Positions 24,343 to 33,111 of a stretch of 64,000 nucleotides of DNA are shown here, piece after piece. Origin of the DNA: Acerihabitans sp047324305. Its GTDB lineage: Bacteria; Pseudomonadota; Gammaproteobacteria; Enterobacterales; Enterobacteriaceae. The translations under genes and the position numbers were made by a program. The stretch's first letter is position 1; every line of letters starts with the position of its first letter. The notes under the pieces were generated by a model, which did not search any database, was not told where the DNA came from, and worked only from the letters and a program-made list of their open reading frames with translations. The DNA lies in assembly GCF_047324305.1 (NCBI RefSeq), contig NZ_CP178740.1, positions 3,968,001-4,032,000 of the forward strand. Direction: 5' to 3'.

Positions 24343-25935
24343 ATGAGAATTAACAATCCCGTTACTCTCAGTGAGTATAAGATTGACAGTGAAACAACAT
24401 TACAATCCGCAACCGATCTCCAAGGTACTATTTTTTATGCCAATGCGGCGTTTGTCAGCGCGTCTGGATACCACTATCAGGATTTAGTTAATCAGCCTCA
24501 TAATATTGTCCGCCACCCCGATATGCCGCCTGCGGCGTTTGCCGATATGTGGCATACGCTGCGGGCGGGGCATTCCTGGTCGGCGCTGGTCAAAAACCGC
24601 CGTAAGAACGGCGACTTCTATTGGGTACGCGCCAATGCGACGCCGACGGGCCATAACGGCCAGACCACGGGGTATCTCTCGGTGCGCATCGCCCCGACCG
24701 CCGAGGAGGTCAGACAGGCGTCGGCCTTATATCAGGATATGAATTCCGGCAGGGCCGGTCGCCGCCGCCTGGCGCTGTACCGGGGACTGCTGGTGCGCAC
24801 CGGTTGGCTCGCGCCGCTGTCGCTGCTGCAAAAAATGCCCTTGCGCTGGCGTTTGCGCCTTGCGCTGTTGATGGCCGCCGCGCTGCCCGCGGTGGGCGCC
24901 GGCGTGTTCGCGCTCGGACCGGCGGCGCTTGGCGCCGTCACCCTGGGCGGATTGGCGGTGACCTCCGGCTGGCTGCACCGGCAGGTGGGAAAACCCATAG
25001 CCGTCATCCTGGCGCAGGCGCAAAGACTGTCGTCCTGCCAGAGAGGGGAATATGTCTATTTCAACCGGGTCGATGAAATCGGCTACCTGCTGCGCAGCGT
25101 TAACCAGATGGGCCTGAACCTGCGCTCCCTGACGGACGACGTCAGCGGCCAGATCAAGGATATCAGCAACGCCAGCGGTGAAATCGCCGCGGGGAACCGG
25201 CAGCTGAAAGTGCGTACGGAGCAGGCGGGCGATAACCTGCAGCAGATTATCAGCGCCACCGAGCAGCTGATGGCGAGCGTCGGCAACAGCGCCGACAGCG
25301 TTAATGAAACCCGGTCGCTGGCGGCAATGAGCAGCAGCGCCGCCGAAGAGGGCCGGGAAAGGATGACCGAGGTCATCAGTACCATGGGCGCCATCAGCGA
25401 TTCCAGCCGCCGCATCGTGGATATTATCGCCGTTATCGAAGGGATTGCGTTCCAGACCAATATCCTGGCGCTTAACGCCGCGGTGGAAGCGGCCCGCGCC
25501 GGCGAGCAGGGCCGCGGGTTTGCGGTGGTGGCCGGCGAGGTCCGCCTGCTGGCGCAGCGATCGTCCATGGCGGCCAGGGAAATCAAGGATCTGATTGAAA
25601 CCAGCGTTGAGCGGATAACGGACGGGAGCAAACTAGTGCAAAACGCCGGCGACACCATGGATAATATCGTCCAGCAGGCGGGCCAGGTGGCGAGCCTTAT
25701 CGGCGAGATCAGCACCTCCTCGCAAGAACAGACCATGGCCCTGACCCTGATAAGCCAGTCCATCGGCCAATTGGACCAGACCACGCAGCAAAACGCGGCC
25801 ATGGTGGAGCAATATGCCCAATCCGCTGAAGAATTGTCCCATAGCACGGTACGCCTGGCGGCGGCGGTAAACGTCTATCGCCCCCATCAGGAACCGCGCG
25901 CGGCGTCGCCTTCCCTTGCGCGCGGCGGGTCCTGA
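24343..25935 (+). CDS. PAS-containing methyl-accepting chemotaxis protein, Aer-like
   Basis: A 530-residue receptor with Aer architecture. The N-terminal PAS domain (about 15-125) has the Aer-typical run 'NQPHNIVRHPDMPPAAFADMW' and 'LVKNRRKNGDFYWVRANA', which in Aer surrounds the FAD pocket. A hydrophobic hairpin (about 165-215) anchors it to the membrane without a periplasmic domain. A HAMP segment with 'DEIGYLL' follows, then the signalling domain with the hairpin-tip core 'IAFQTNILALNAAVEAARAGEQGRGFAVVAGEVR'-type region near residues 368-400. No C-terminal NWETF-type pentapeptide. The start at 24343 has GAGGTG upstream. Likely role: redox or oxygen taxis. The sigma28 promoter ties expression to flagellar genes. 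Confidence 0.9.
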   Translation: MRINNPVTLSEYKIDSETTLQSATDLQGTIFYANAAFVSASGYHYQDLVNQPHNIVRHPDMPPAAFADMWHTLRAGHSWSALVKNRRKNGDFYWVRANATPTGHNGQTTGYLSVRIAPTAEEVRQASALYQDMNSGRAGRRRLALYRGLLVRTGWLAPLSLLQKMPLRWRLRLALLMAAALPAVGAGVFALGPAALGAVTLGGLAVTSGWLHRQVGKPIAVILAQAQRLSSCQRGEYVYFNRVDEIGYLLRSVNQMGLNLRSLTDDVSGQIKDISNASGEIAAGNRQLKVRTEQAGDNLQQIISATEQLMASVGNSADSVNETRSLAAMSSSAAEEGRERMTEVISTMGAISDSSRRIVDIIAVIEGIAFQTNILALNAAVEAARAGEQGRGFAVVAGEVRLLAQRSSMAAREIKDLIETSVERITDGSKLVQNAGDTMDNIVQQAGQVASLIGEISTSSQEQTMALTLISQSIGQLDQTTQQNAAMVEQYAQSAEELSHSTVRLAAAVNVYRPHQEPRAASPSLARGGS

Positions 25936-26033
25936 CGCCGCCGTTTTCCGCGCCGGCGCGGCGGCGGCCGGGCCACCGGCGCTGTTGCTAACCGCTTGAT
26001 TAATTCGCCGCCGCCAGCGATATTGTTAGCGGT

Positions 26034-26055
26034 GGCGGCGGGTCTTCCCGCCGCC
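26034..26055. terminator. GC-rich hairpin between the Aer-like gene and the MFS gene
   Basis: GGCGGCGGG (26034-26042), loop TCTT, CCCGCCGCC (26047-26055). It is about 100 bases past the receptor stop and lacks a T-run. The rest of the 288-base gap (25936-26223) shows another small dyad, GCTAAC/GTTAGC, at about 25987 and 26025, and nothing gene-like. Confidence 0.4.
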
Positions 26056-26223
26056 GCCACGTTTGGCGTTGCCGCTTTCGGTAGCGTCGCTATTGCGCCG
26101 GGCAAATTTATAACGCTGTTTTAGCAAACAATCGCTTATTAAACTCCCCGCATTAACCGGCCCGGCCGGGGGCATGTCCTTCGGCCGGATCAGTCTGTTC
26201 ATTACCGGATAACAGGATTGGCC

Positions 26224-27486
26224 ATGCATTCTTCCGCTTCCGCCAGCTCGGACTCGCTGCTGCGGCATCCGTCTTTTGTCGCATTCTGGCTGGCCCGCAC
26301 CGGCTCCGCCTTCGGTTTCCAGATGCTGTCCATCGTGGTGAGCTGGCAAATCTATACCATGACCGGACGCGCGTTTGACCTCGGCCTGATTGGCCTGGCG
26401 CAGTTCCTGCCGTCGGTGCTGCTGGCGCTGCCCGCCGGCCATGCTGCCGACCAGTTCGATCGCCGGCGCATCGTATTATTCGGCCAGATAACCGAATGGC
26501 TGGCCATTGCCGCGCTGGCGGCGCTGACCCTGATGCATTATGCCAATGAGCTGGCTATCCTGGGCCTGGTGTTTTTTATCGCCGTGGCCAAAACCATGGA
26601 GGCGCCGGCACTGCAGTCGATGCTGCCGGCGCTGGTGCCGCCGTCGATGCTGGCGCGCGCCATGGCCGCCAATGCCGCCTCCGGCGAGGCCGCGATGATG
26701 GTGGGTCCGGCGCTGGGCGGTTTTCTTTATGTCGCCGGGGCCGGTACGGTGTATATCGCCATCGGCGCGCTGTACCTGGTGTCGATCTGGATGGTCGCCC
26801 GCCTGCGCTACGAGCAGGCGCCGCCCAAACGCGTACCGGCCAGTTTCGCCACCCTTTTCGCCGGGGTGCGCTTTATCCGCGCCCGCCCCGATGTGCTGGG
26901 GGTGATCTCGCTGGACCTGTTCGCCGTGCTGCTGGGCGGCGCCACCGCGCTGCTGCCGATTTTCGCCAAGGATATCCTGCATACCGGCCCCTGGGGGCTT
27001 GGGCTGCTGCGCGGCGCGCCGGCGCTGGGCGCGCTGCTGGTCGGTTTCTGGCTGAGCCGCCGGGCGCTTGAGCGGAACGTGGGCATGATCATGTTCCTGT
27101 CGGTGGCCGGGTTCGGTATCGCGACCCTGGTGTTTGCGCTGTCCACCGCGCTCTGGCTGTCGCTGCTGGCCTTGTTCGCCCTCGGCGGCTTCGATATGGT
27201 GAGCATGGTGATTCGCGGCGCGCTGGTCCAGCTGGATACCCCCGACGCCATGCGCGGCCGGGTCAGCGCGGTCAATTCGATATTTATCAATACCTCCAAC
27301 CAACTGGGCGAATTCGAGTCCGGCCTGTTGGCGGCATGGCTGGGCGCGGTGCCGGCCGCGGCCCTGGGCGGTATCGGCACCCTGGTGGTGGTGGGACTGT
27401 GGATGGCCTGGTTCCCCAATCTGCGCCGGCGCCAGCGGCTGCATAACGAGGAAAGGATGCAGGAAGGGGCCGCCGATACCCTGTAG
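26224..27486 (+). CDS. MFS transporter, EntS-like (MFS_3) exporter
   Basis: A 420-residue major-facilitator protein with about twelve hydrophobic segments. The loop between segments 2 and 3 carries 'GHAADQFDRRRIV', the MFS motif A variant of the EntS/MFS_3 group, and the middle of the protein has the long basic linker 'RYEQAPPKRVPASFATLFAGVRFIRA'. The 'TRAFDLGLIGLAQFLP' opening is also typical of this group, which exports siderophores or hydrophobic drugs. ATG at 26224 was preferred to TTG at 26218. There is no siderophore gene nearby, so the substrate is unknown. It stands alone on the plus strand, 80 bases before amyA. Confidence 0.85.
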   Translation: MHSSASASSDSLLRHPSFVAFWLARTGSAFGFQMLSIVVSWQIYTMTGRAFDLGLIGLAQFLPSVLLALPAGHAADQFDRRRIVLFGQITEWLAIAALAALTLMHYANELAILGLVFFIAVAKTMEAPALQSMLPALVPPSMLARAMAANAASGEAAMMVGPALGGFLYVAGAGTVYIAIGALYLVSIWMVARLRYEQAPPKRVPASFATLFAGVRFIRARPDVLGVISLDLFAVLLGGATALLPIFAKDILHTGPWGLGLLRGAPALGALLVGFWLSRRALERNVGMIMFLSVAGFGIATLVFALSTALWLSLLALFALGGFDMVSMVIRGALVQLDTPDAMRGRVSAVNSIFINTSNQLGEFESGLLAAWLGAVPAAALGGIGTLVVVGLWMAWFPNLRRRQRLHNEERMQEGAADTL

Positions 27487-27566
27487 CGGGCGGGCGGAAA
27501 AATAAGTGCGGTGGTCGCCCGGGTTTCTTCCATACTGTCTTTATCCTGTTAATGATGGAGTCCCGG

Positions 27567-29048
27567 ATGCACAACCCGACACTGATGCAGTTTTTTCATT
27601 GGTATTATCCCGCCGGCGGTACCCTGTGGCATGAAGCCGCCGAACGGGCGGGCTGGCTGGCGGACATCGGCATCAGCCTGGTATGGCTGCCCCCGGCCTA
27701 TAAAGCGGATACCGGCGCGCAGTCCGTCGGTTACGATACCTATGATTTGTTTGATCTGGGCGAGTTCGATCAAAAGGGCGGGCGGGCCACCAAATATGGC
27801 GACAAAGCGGCGCTGCTGGCGGCCATCGCGGCGCTGAAATCCCATCATATCGGCGTACTGCTTGACGTGGTGCTGAACCATAAAATGGGCGCCGACGAGC
27901 AGGAACGCATTCAGGTCAATCGCGTTGAAATCGAGGACCGGGAAGAAATAGAAGACCAGGCGATAGATGCCACCGCCTGGACCCGTTTCACCTTTCCCGC
28001 CCGGCAGGGCCAATATTCTCAGTTCGTTTGGGATCATAAGTGCTTTAGCGGCATCGACCTGATAGAGGATCCCGCGGAAAAAGGCATTTTCAAAATCGTC
28101 AATGACTATACCCGCGACGGCTGGAACGAAGAGGTGGACGACGAACTGGGTAATTACGATTATCTGATGGGCGCCAATATCGAATTCCGCAATCCGGCCG
28201 TCACGGCCGAACTGGCCCACTGGGGCCGGTGGGTGATGAATGAAACCCATTGCGACGGTTTTCGCCTGGATGCGGTCAAACATATCCCCGCCTGGTTTTA
28301 CCGCGACTGGATCGACCAAATCCAGGCCGATGCCGCGCAGCCAATGCTGGTTATCGCCGAGTACTGGTCGCATAAAACGGCGATCTTGCTGCAGTATCTG
28401 GAGCAGGTGGCGGGGAAAACCATGCTGTTCGACGCGCCGCTGCAAATGAACTTCCATCATGCCTCGACGCAGGGCGCGGAATTTGATTTGCGGCAGGTGT
28501 TCAGCGATACCCTGGTGGCCGCCGACCCGGCCCATGCCGTCACCCTGGTGGACAATCACGATACCCAGCCGCTGCAAGCGCTGGAGGCGCCGGTGGCGCC
28601 CTGGTTCAAACCGCTGGCCTATGCGCTGATACTGCTGCGCGAGCAGGGCGTGCCGACGGTGTTTTATCCCGATCTGTTCGGCGCGTCCTATGAGGATAAA
28701 GACCAGGAGGGCAATGTCCGCGCCATCGAGCTGCCGGCGATCCCGGGGCTGGAGGCGTTAATCCGCGCGCGGCAGTTGTACGCGCACGGCCGGCAGACCG
28801 ACTATTTCGACGATGCGCACTGCGTGGCCTTTCACCGCCACGGCACCGGCGAGCGGCCGGGCTGCGTGGTGATCATGTCCAACAGCGGCGAGGGCGAAAA
28901 ACGCCTGCGGCTTGGCGCTGATTTTGCCCATGGGCGCCTGCGGGATTACCTCGGGCAGCATGAGGCGACGGTGACGCTGGATGAGACCGGCGCCGGTATC
29001 TTCAGATGCCGCGCCGCCGGCGTCAGCGTTTGGGTTGATGCGGGCTAA
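27567..29048 (+). CDS. amyA: Cytoplasmic alpha-amylase
   Basis: A 493-residue GH13 enzyme aligned along its length with E. coli AmyA (495 residues). It hydrolyses internal alpha-1,4 bonds in maltodextrins or glycogen inside the cell. The start is the family-typical 'MHNPTLMQFFHWYYP', showing the absence of a secretion signal. The GH13 active-site set is complete: 'DVVLNHKMGADE', nucleophile Asp in 'GFRLDAVKHIPAWFY', acid/base Glu in 'VIAEYWSH', and the transition-state Asp in 'LVDNHDTQPLQ'. ATG 27567 is called because it matches the family start and has GGAG upstream; in-frame ATGs at 27552 and 27555 are rejected. Confidence 0.96.
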   Translation: MHNPTLMQFFHWYYPAGGTLWHEAAERAGWLADIGISLVWLPPAYKADTGAQSVGYDTYDLFDLGEFDQKGGRATKYGDKAALLAAIAALKSHHIGVLLDVVLNHKMGADEQERIQVNRVEIEDREEIEDQAIDATAWTRFTFPARQGQYSQFVWDHKCFSGIDLIEDPAEKGIFKIVNDYTRDGWNEEVDDELGNYDYLMGANIEFRNPAVTAELAHWGRWVMNETHCDGFRLDAVKHIPAWFYRDWIDQIQADAAQPMLVIAEYWSHKTAILLQYLEQVAGKTMLFDAPLQMNFHHASTQGAEFDLRQVFSDTLVAADPAHAVTLVDNHDTQPLQALEAPVAPWFKPLAYALILLREQGVPTVFYPDLFGASYEDKDQEGNVRAIELPAIPGLEALIRARQLYAHGRQTDYFDDAHCVAFHRHGTGERPGCVVIMSNSGEGEKRLRLGADFAHGRLRDYLGQHEATVTLDETGAGIFRCRAAGVSVWVDAG

Positions 29049-29104
29049 GCGGCTATCGGGTCCGCGGAAAACCGCGCTGTCATAGGGCGCATGGCGCCGC
29101 ATCG

Positions 29105-30460
29105 TTATCCCATCATCAGCGCCTCCAGCGCGCCGAGATCCCTGGCGTTCCCCAGGTTTTTCAGCCCGTCGAACAGGGCGGCCGCGTGATCCAGGTCCGT
29201 GCAGCAGTCGATAAATTTTTGCCTGCGCTCGCCTTCGCTAAAAGGTTCCGCGTTGCTGCCTTTCGCCAGGCGGCGCTCAGCTTCCAGGCGGCGTCCGTCG
29301 CGCAGGGTGAGGGTAACGCGGTGCGGCAGCTTGTCGCCGGCCGGGACAGCGGCCTCTTGCTGCGCGCTGTAGGCGCGCATGCTGACGCGGGCCAGGCGCG
29401 CCGGATCGCTTTGCCGCGCTACCCGTGCGGGGGTAAAATCCTGTACGCTCAGCGCGCCGTGGCGCAGCCAGGTATCGACGCAATAGTGCATTGAGAAACG
29501 CGCCTGCATCTCATTTTCCGGTACGGTATAGGCCAGGTTGCGCCGGTTGGCGATGCCGACCAGCGTTTCTACCGAGACCACGTCGGCGTCGGTAAAATCA
29601 TGGGCCTCCCGCAGGTCGGACAGCGTATCGACAATCATATGCGTCGAGCCGCAGCAGGGATGGCGCTTGGGCATTACCCCCACGCCGTCAATACTGTGCA
29701 GCCGGGTGCCGAGGATGGCCGGGATGTCCCAGCCGGCGGGCGCGGCGCCGCCGAACATTTCACCAAATCCCTGCGGCGCCTCGAGGATATCGATTCTGCC
29801 GCGCATGCCCTGTTGCGCCAATACGGCCGCGTCCACCGCGTTGCGGGCCGCCCAGCCCGCATGCAGCGGTTTGATGGGCGTGCCGAACTGGCCTTTGATG
29901 CCCGACGCAAAACTGACGGCGTTGCTTAAGGCGCGGGCAATGCCGTCCTGGTCCAGGCCCATCAGCCAGGCGACGCCCGCCGCCGTGCCGATGCAGCCGA
30001 CCGTCGACGTGCCGTGCCAGCCGGCGGTGTAGTGCGCAGGCCCCACTCCCGCGCCGATAAACGCCTGCGCCTGCAGGCCGATCAGATAGGCGTCGATCAG
30101 TTGCCCGCCGCCGGCGTCGAGTTCATCCGCCACCGCCAGCAGCGCCGGCACCAGTACCGCCGAGGCGTGACTCATGCCCGGCCCGAAGTTGTCGTCATAG
30201 TCGATGGCGTGTGCCGACGTGCCGTTGATAAACGCGGCAATCGCCGCCGGGGCGCGGCCGCCGCCGATCACGCGCGCCCGGCCGCCGTGGCGCAGGTACA
30301 TCTCGCCCGCCGCCCGCACGGCGAGCGCGGAAAAATCGCGCCGCCCGGCATAAAGACAGGCCAGCGTGTCGACAATCGCCAGGCGCGCCCGCTCCCGCGC
30401 CGTGTCGCTGAACCCGGTCTGGGCGCGGCTCCAGGCGGCAATGGCTTCAATCACGTTCAT
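29105..30460 (-). CDS. MmgE/PrpD family protein
   Basis: A 451-residue member of the MmgE/PrpD superfamily, which includes 2-methylcitrate dehydratase, cis-aconitate decarboxylase and iminodisuccinate epimerase. It shows the all-helical domain start 'RARLAIVDTLACLYAGRRDF', then 'INGTSAHAIDYDDNFGPGMSHASAVLVPALLA' (the signature HALDFDD-like active-site loop near residues 82-113), 'AGWHGTSTVGCIGTAAGVAWLMGLD', and 'KRHPCCGSTHMIVD'. The start at 30460 overlaps the preceding serine hydrolase stop by four bases (ATGA) and has GGGAG upstream, so a long N-terminal extension to 30655 is rejected. The gene closes the importer/hydrolase operon. The substrate is not deducible; no prpB or prpC is nearby, so a methylcitrate role is unlikely. 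Confidence 0.88.
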   Translation of the reverse strand: MNVIEAIAAWSRAQTGFSDTARERARLAIVDTLACLYAGRRDFSALAVRAAGEMYLRHGGRARVIGGGRAPAAIAAFINGTSAHAIDYDDNFGPGMSHASAVLVPALLAVADELDAGGGQLIDAYLIGLQAQAFIGAGVGPAHYTAGWHGTSTVGCIGTAAGVAWLMGLDQDGIARALSNAVSFASGIKGQFGTPIKPLHAGWAARNAVDAAVLAQQGMRGRIDILEAPQGFGEMFGGAAPAGWDIPAILGTRLHSIDGVGVMPKRHPCCGSTHMIVDTLSDLREAHDFTDADVVSVETLVGIANRRNLAYTVPENEMQARFSMHYCVDTWLRHGALSVQDFTPARVARQSDPARLARVSMRAYSAQQEAAVPAGDKLPHRVTLTLRDGRRLEAERRLAKGSNAEPFSEGERRQKFIDCCTDLDHAAALFDGLKNLGNARDLGALEALMMG

Positions 30461-31407
30461 GTTTGTTCTCCCGAAAGTGCGGCCAGGAACGCCAGCACCG
30501 CATTGATTAACTGGCCGAATTGGAAACGGTTGACCTCGCGCCCCGCGATGTCGGTATTCACACGGTGGACCACCACGGCGTCCAGGGCGGGCAGTATCAG
30601 GCAGTAATGTCCCCCCGCGCCGTAGGCGAAATAGCTGCCGCTTGGGAGTAGGCATCCGGGCAATGCCACGCCGTCACGGGCCAGCCACCACATATAGCCG
30701 TAGGCACCGCGATCGCCGGCGTGGGAATAGGGCAGCAGGCTCTGGCGCACCCATTGCGCCGGGATAATCTGTTTGCCCCGCCAGTGGCCCTGTTGCAGAA
30801 ACAATTGGCCGAAACGGGCCAGATCGCGGGTCGACAGGCGAAACGGATAGGCCGCGTGTCGCGAATGCGCTCCCGGTTCCATCCAGCCGTCCTGCGGCCT
30901 GAAGTCGGCCATACCGATCGGTTGGGCTATCTGCTCGAAAAACGCCCGGTGGATATCCATGCCGGCCAGCTGTCGGTAAGCGCTGCCCAGGGCGTTGAAA
31001 TCCCAATTGTTATAACTCCACCGGCAGCCCGGCGGCTGGCTGTGGCGCGGGGGTTTGATCCGCGTCATCCACGGTGTTTCATAGTTGGCCGGGTGGTAGA
31101 TACCCGATCGCGCCGTCAGCAGGTCATAAAGCGTGGCGCTGCGCTCAACGTCGCTCAGGGCGTTTATATCGTTGATATCGAGGGCGGCCAGCGTCAGCGA
31201 TAAGTCGAAGCCGCCGCGCGCTACCTGGATGCCGATAAGCGCGCTGAGAAAGCTTTTGCGCATGGAATGGCAAAGAAAGCGCCGCCGCATGTCGCCATAT
31301 TCCAGCAGGCTAACGCCGCCGCGCAGGATCAGCAGCGCGTCGCTGTCCAGGCTGTCGCAGCGCAGCAGCAGGGCGTCCCTGGCCTGATTTGCGTGAGTCG
31401 TCGTCAT
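30457..31407 (-). CDS. Serine hydrolase, beta-lactamase/esterase (class C-like) family
   Basis: A 316-residue protein of the beta-lactamase-related family. It has the Ser48-x-x-Lys51 pair in 'HSMRKSF', the Tyr132-Asn-Asn motif in 'WSYNNWDF', and a C-terminal 'GAGGHYCLILP' in place of the KTG strand motif. No signal peptide is visible, so it acts in the cytoplasm, and antibiotic resistance is not the expected role. Family members include esterases, D-aminopeptidases and 6-aminohexanoate-oligomer hydrolases. It sits 19 bases after the importer's last ATPase gene and is translationally coupled to the PrpD-like gene, suggesting it acts on an imported amide or ester. Confidence 0.85.
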   Translation of the reverse strand: MTTTHANQARDALLLRCDSLDSDALLILRGGVSLLEYGDMRRRFLCHSMRKSFLSALIGIQVARGGFDLSLTLAALDINDINALSDVERSATLYDLLTARSGIYHPANYETPWMTRIKPPRHSQPPGCRWSYNNWDFNALGSAYRQLAGMDIHRAFFEQIAQPIGMADFRPQDGWMEPGAHSRHAAYPFRLSTRDLARFGQLFLQQGHWRGKQIIPAQWVRQSLLPYSHAGDRGAYGYMWWLARDGVALPGCLLPSGSYFAYGAGGHYCLILPALDAVVVHRVNTDIAGREVNRFQFGQLINAVLAFLAALSGEQT

Positions 31408-31426
31408 AATAACCGGCTCCTGGGCG

Positions 31427-32251
31427 CTAAAGGCTGCTGGCGGCGAGAAACTGCCGGGTGTAGGGCTCGGTCGCCTTGGCGCCCCGGATATCGTCGGCAG
31501 TCATCTCCTCGATCAGTTTGCCCTGGTGCATGATGGCCACCCGATCGCATAAATGGGCCACCACCGCCAGATTATGCGTGACCATCAAATAGGTCAGGTT
31601 GCGCTCGCGGCGCAGGGTTTTCAGCAGGTTGAGGATTTCCGCCTGCACCGACACATCCAGCGCCGATGTCGGCTCGTCCAGCAATAACACCTGCGGCTCG
31701 ATAATCAGCGCCCGGGCCAGCGCCACGCGCTGCCGCTGGCCGCCTGAGAGCTGGTGCGGATAGCGATAGCGAAAGGCGTCGCCGAGGCCCAGGGCATGGA
31801 GCACGTCGGAGATACGCGCCTCGCGCCGATCCATGCCGTGAATCACCAGCGGCTCCAGCAGGGTGTGATACACCATCTTGCGTGGGTGCAAAGACGCGTA
31901 GGGATCCTGGAATACCATCTGGATCCGGCGGTAAAACGCCTTGTCGCGCACCGGATGCTGCTCGCGGTTCTGGTAGAGGATGGCGCCGGTATAATGGGCG
32001 TTCTGGCCGGTCAGTGCGCGCAACAGGGTGGATTTGCCGCAGCCGGATTCACCGATCAGGCCGTAGCTTTCGCCGCGCGCGATGCTGAAGGAAACGCCGT
32101 CCATCACCTGCTTGCGCAGGCGCCCCTTGCCGAAGGCGATGCCTAAATCGACGGTTTCGATCATCCGCTCGGCGGCAGGCGGCGGGGTATAGTCCTGCGC
32201 CTGGGCCGGCGCCGGGCGGGAAGGGTCGTTTATCGCGCAGGTCATCAGCAT
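31427..32251 (-). CDS. Peptide-type ABC transporter ATP-binding protein (DppF-like)
   Basis: A 274-residue ATPase of the dipeptide/oligopeptide importer class. Walker A is 'GESGCGKST' near residue 57, then the Q-loop 'QMVFQDPYASLHPRKM' with the DppF/OppF-specific tail, the signature 'LSGGQRQRVALARAL' near 155, and Walker B 'LLLDEPTSALD'. The 'QDPYASLHPR' sequence distinguishes the F subunit from the D subunit. It overlaps the D-type gene stop by a few bases; ATG 32251 (GGAG upstream) and ATG 32245 are both possible. Unusually for a DppF it lacks the C-terminal oligopeptide-specific cysteine region, ending shortly after 'TEPYTRQFLAASSL'. Confidence 0.9.
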   Translation of the reverse strand: MLMTCAINDPSRPAPAQAQDYTPPPAAERMIETVDLGIAFGKGRLRKQVMDGVSFSIARGESYGLIGESGCGKSTLLRALTGQNAHYTGAILYQNREQHPVRDKAFYRRIQMVFQDPYASLHPRKMVYHTLLEPLVIHGMDRREARISDVLHALGLGDAFRYRYPHQLSGGQRQRVALARALIIEPQVLLLDEPTSALDVSVQAEILNLLKTLRRERNLTYLMVTHNLAVVAHLCDRVAIMHQGKLIEEMTADDIRGAKATEPYTRQFLAASSL

Positions 32252-33111
32252 TGTTCTCCATAGCGATACACCGGGCCGGTCAGCCATGCCGGATCGCGCG
32301 CCGGGATCGCCAGCATATCCACCGGATGGCGCAGATCGGGCTGGCTGGCAAGCAGCGCCCGGGTATAGGGGTGCCGGGCGTTATGCAATTGATCGGCGGC
32401 GATTTCCTCCAGAATGCGCCCGCCGTACATGACCAGCGCCCGGTCACAGAACTTTTCCACCAGGCCCAGGTCGTGGGTAATAAACAACAGGCCGGTTTTA
32501 CGCCGCTCCAGCAGGGCGTCAAGCACCCCCAGCACCTGCTGGCGCACGGTGACGTCCAGCGCCGATGTCGGCTCGTCGGCGATGATCAGATCCGGTTCGG
32601 GTATCAGCATCATGGCAATCATGATGCGCTGGCCCATGCCGCCGGAAATCTCATGCGGATAAAGCCTGAAAACCCGCTGCGGATCGCGGATGTTCACCGC
32701 GTCCAGCATCAGCAGCGTCTTGGCCCGCGCCTCGTGTTCGCCGACGTTAAAGTGGGTACGGTAGGCCTCGTTGATCTGCTGCCCGACGCGCATCAGCGGA
32801 TTAAGTGAAAATTTAGGATCCTGCATTATCATCGAAATGCGTTTACCGCGGATTTTGCGCATCCCACGCTCGCCGGTAAGCAGGAGGTCGGTATCGCCCA
32901 GCCGCATTTTTTCGGCGCTGACGCGGGCGCCCCGCGGCGTGAGTTTCAGCAGTGCGCGCCCGGTCAGCGATTTACCGGAGCCGGATTCACCGACCAGGGC
33001 CACTTTTTCGCGGCCGATGGCGAACGAAATATCGCGTACGGCGTGGTGTTCCCGATGAGGGTCTTTAAACACCACGTTGAGGTGGCGCACTTCCAGCAGG
33101 GTATCAGTCAT
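32245..33111 (-). CDS. Peptide-type ABC transporter ATP-binding protein (DppD-like)
   Basis: A 288-residue ATPase. Walker A is 'GESGSGKSLTG' near residue 38, the Q-loop 'MIMQDPKFSLNPLMRVGQQI' is the D-subunit form, the signature is 'ISGGMGQRIMIAMML' (GGMGQR in place of the more common GGMRQR), and Walker B is 'LIIADEPTSALD'. The C-terminus is short for a DppD, which usually carries an iron-sulphur-like cysteine segment; here it ends 'YRYGEQC'. The start at 33111 overlaps the DppC-like gene by eight bases, so an in-frame extension to 33201 is not used. Confidence 0.9.
   Translation of the reverse strand: MTDTLLEVRHLNVVFKDPHREHHAVRDISFAIGREKVALVGESGSGKSLTGRALLKLTPRGARVSAEKMRLGDTDLLLTGERGMRKIRGKRISMIMQDPKFSLNPLMRVGQQINEAYRTHFNVGEHEARAKTLLMLDAVNIRDPQRVFRLYPHEISGGMGQRIMIAMMLIPEPDLIIADEPTSALDVTVRQQVLGVLDALLERRKTGLLFITHDLGLVEKFCDRALVMYGGRILEEIAADQLHNARHPYTRALLASQPDLRHPVDMLAIPARDPAWLTGPVYRYGEQC

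Noticed and set aside
27287..27574. Small minus-strand frame whose translation begins MCIRDS, resembling a known sequencing-adapter artefact
   Set aside because: The DNA here is the natural junction of the MFS gene, the intergenic gap and the amyA start, all with normal reading frames; the resemblance is chance.
30461..30655. N-terminal extension of the MmgE/PrpD gene
   Set aside because: The extension is Arg/Pro/Gly-rich, overlaps the coding part of the serine hydrolase, and the ATGA overlap at 30460 with GGGAG upstream gives a better start.
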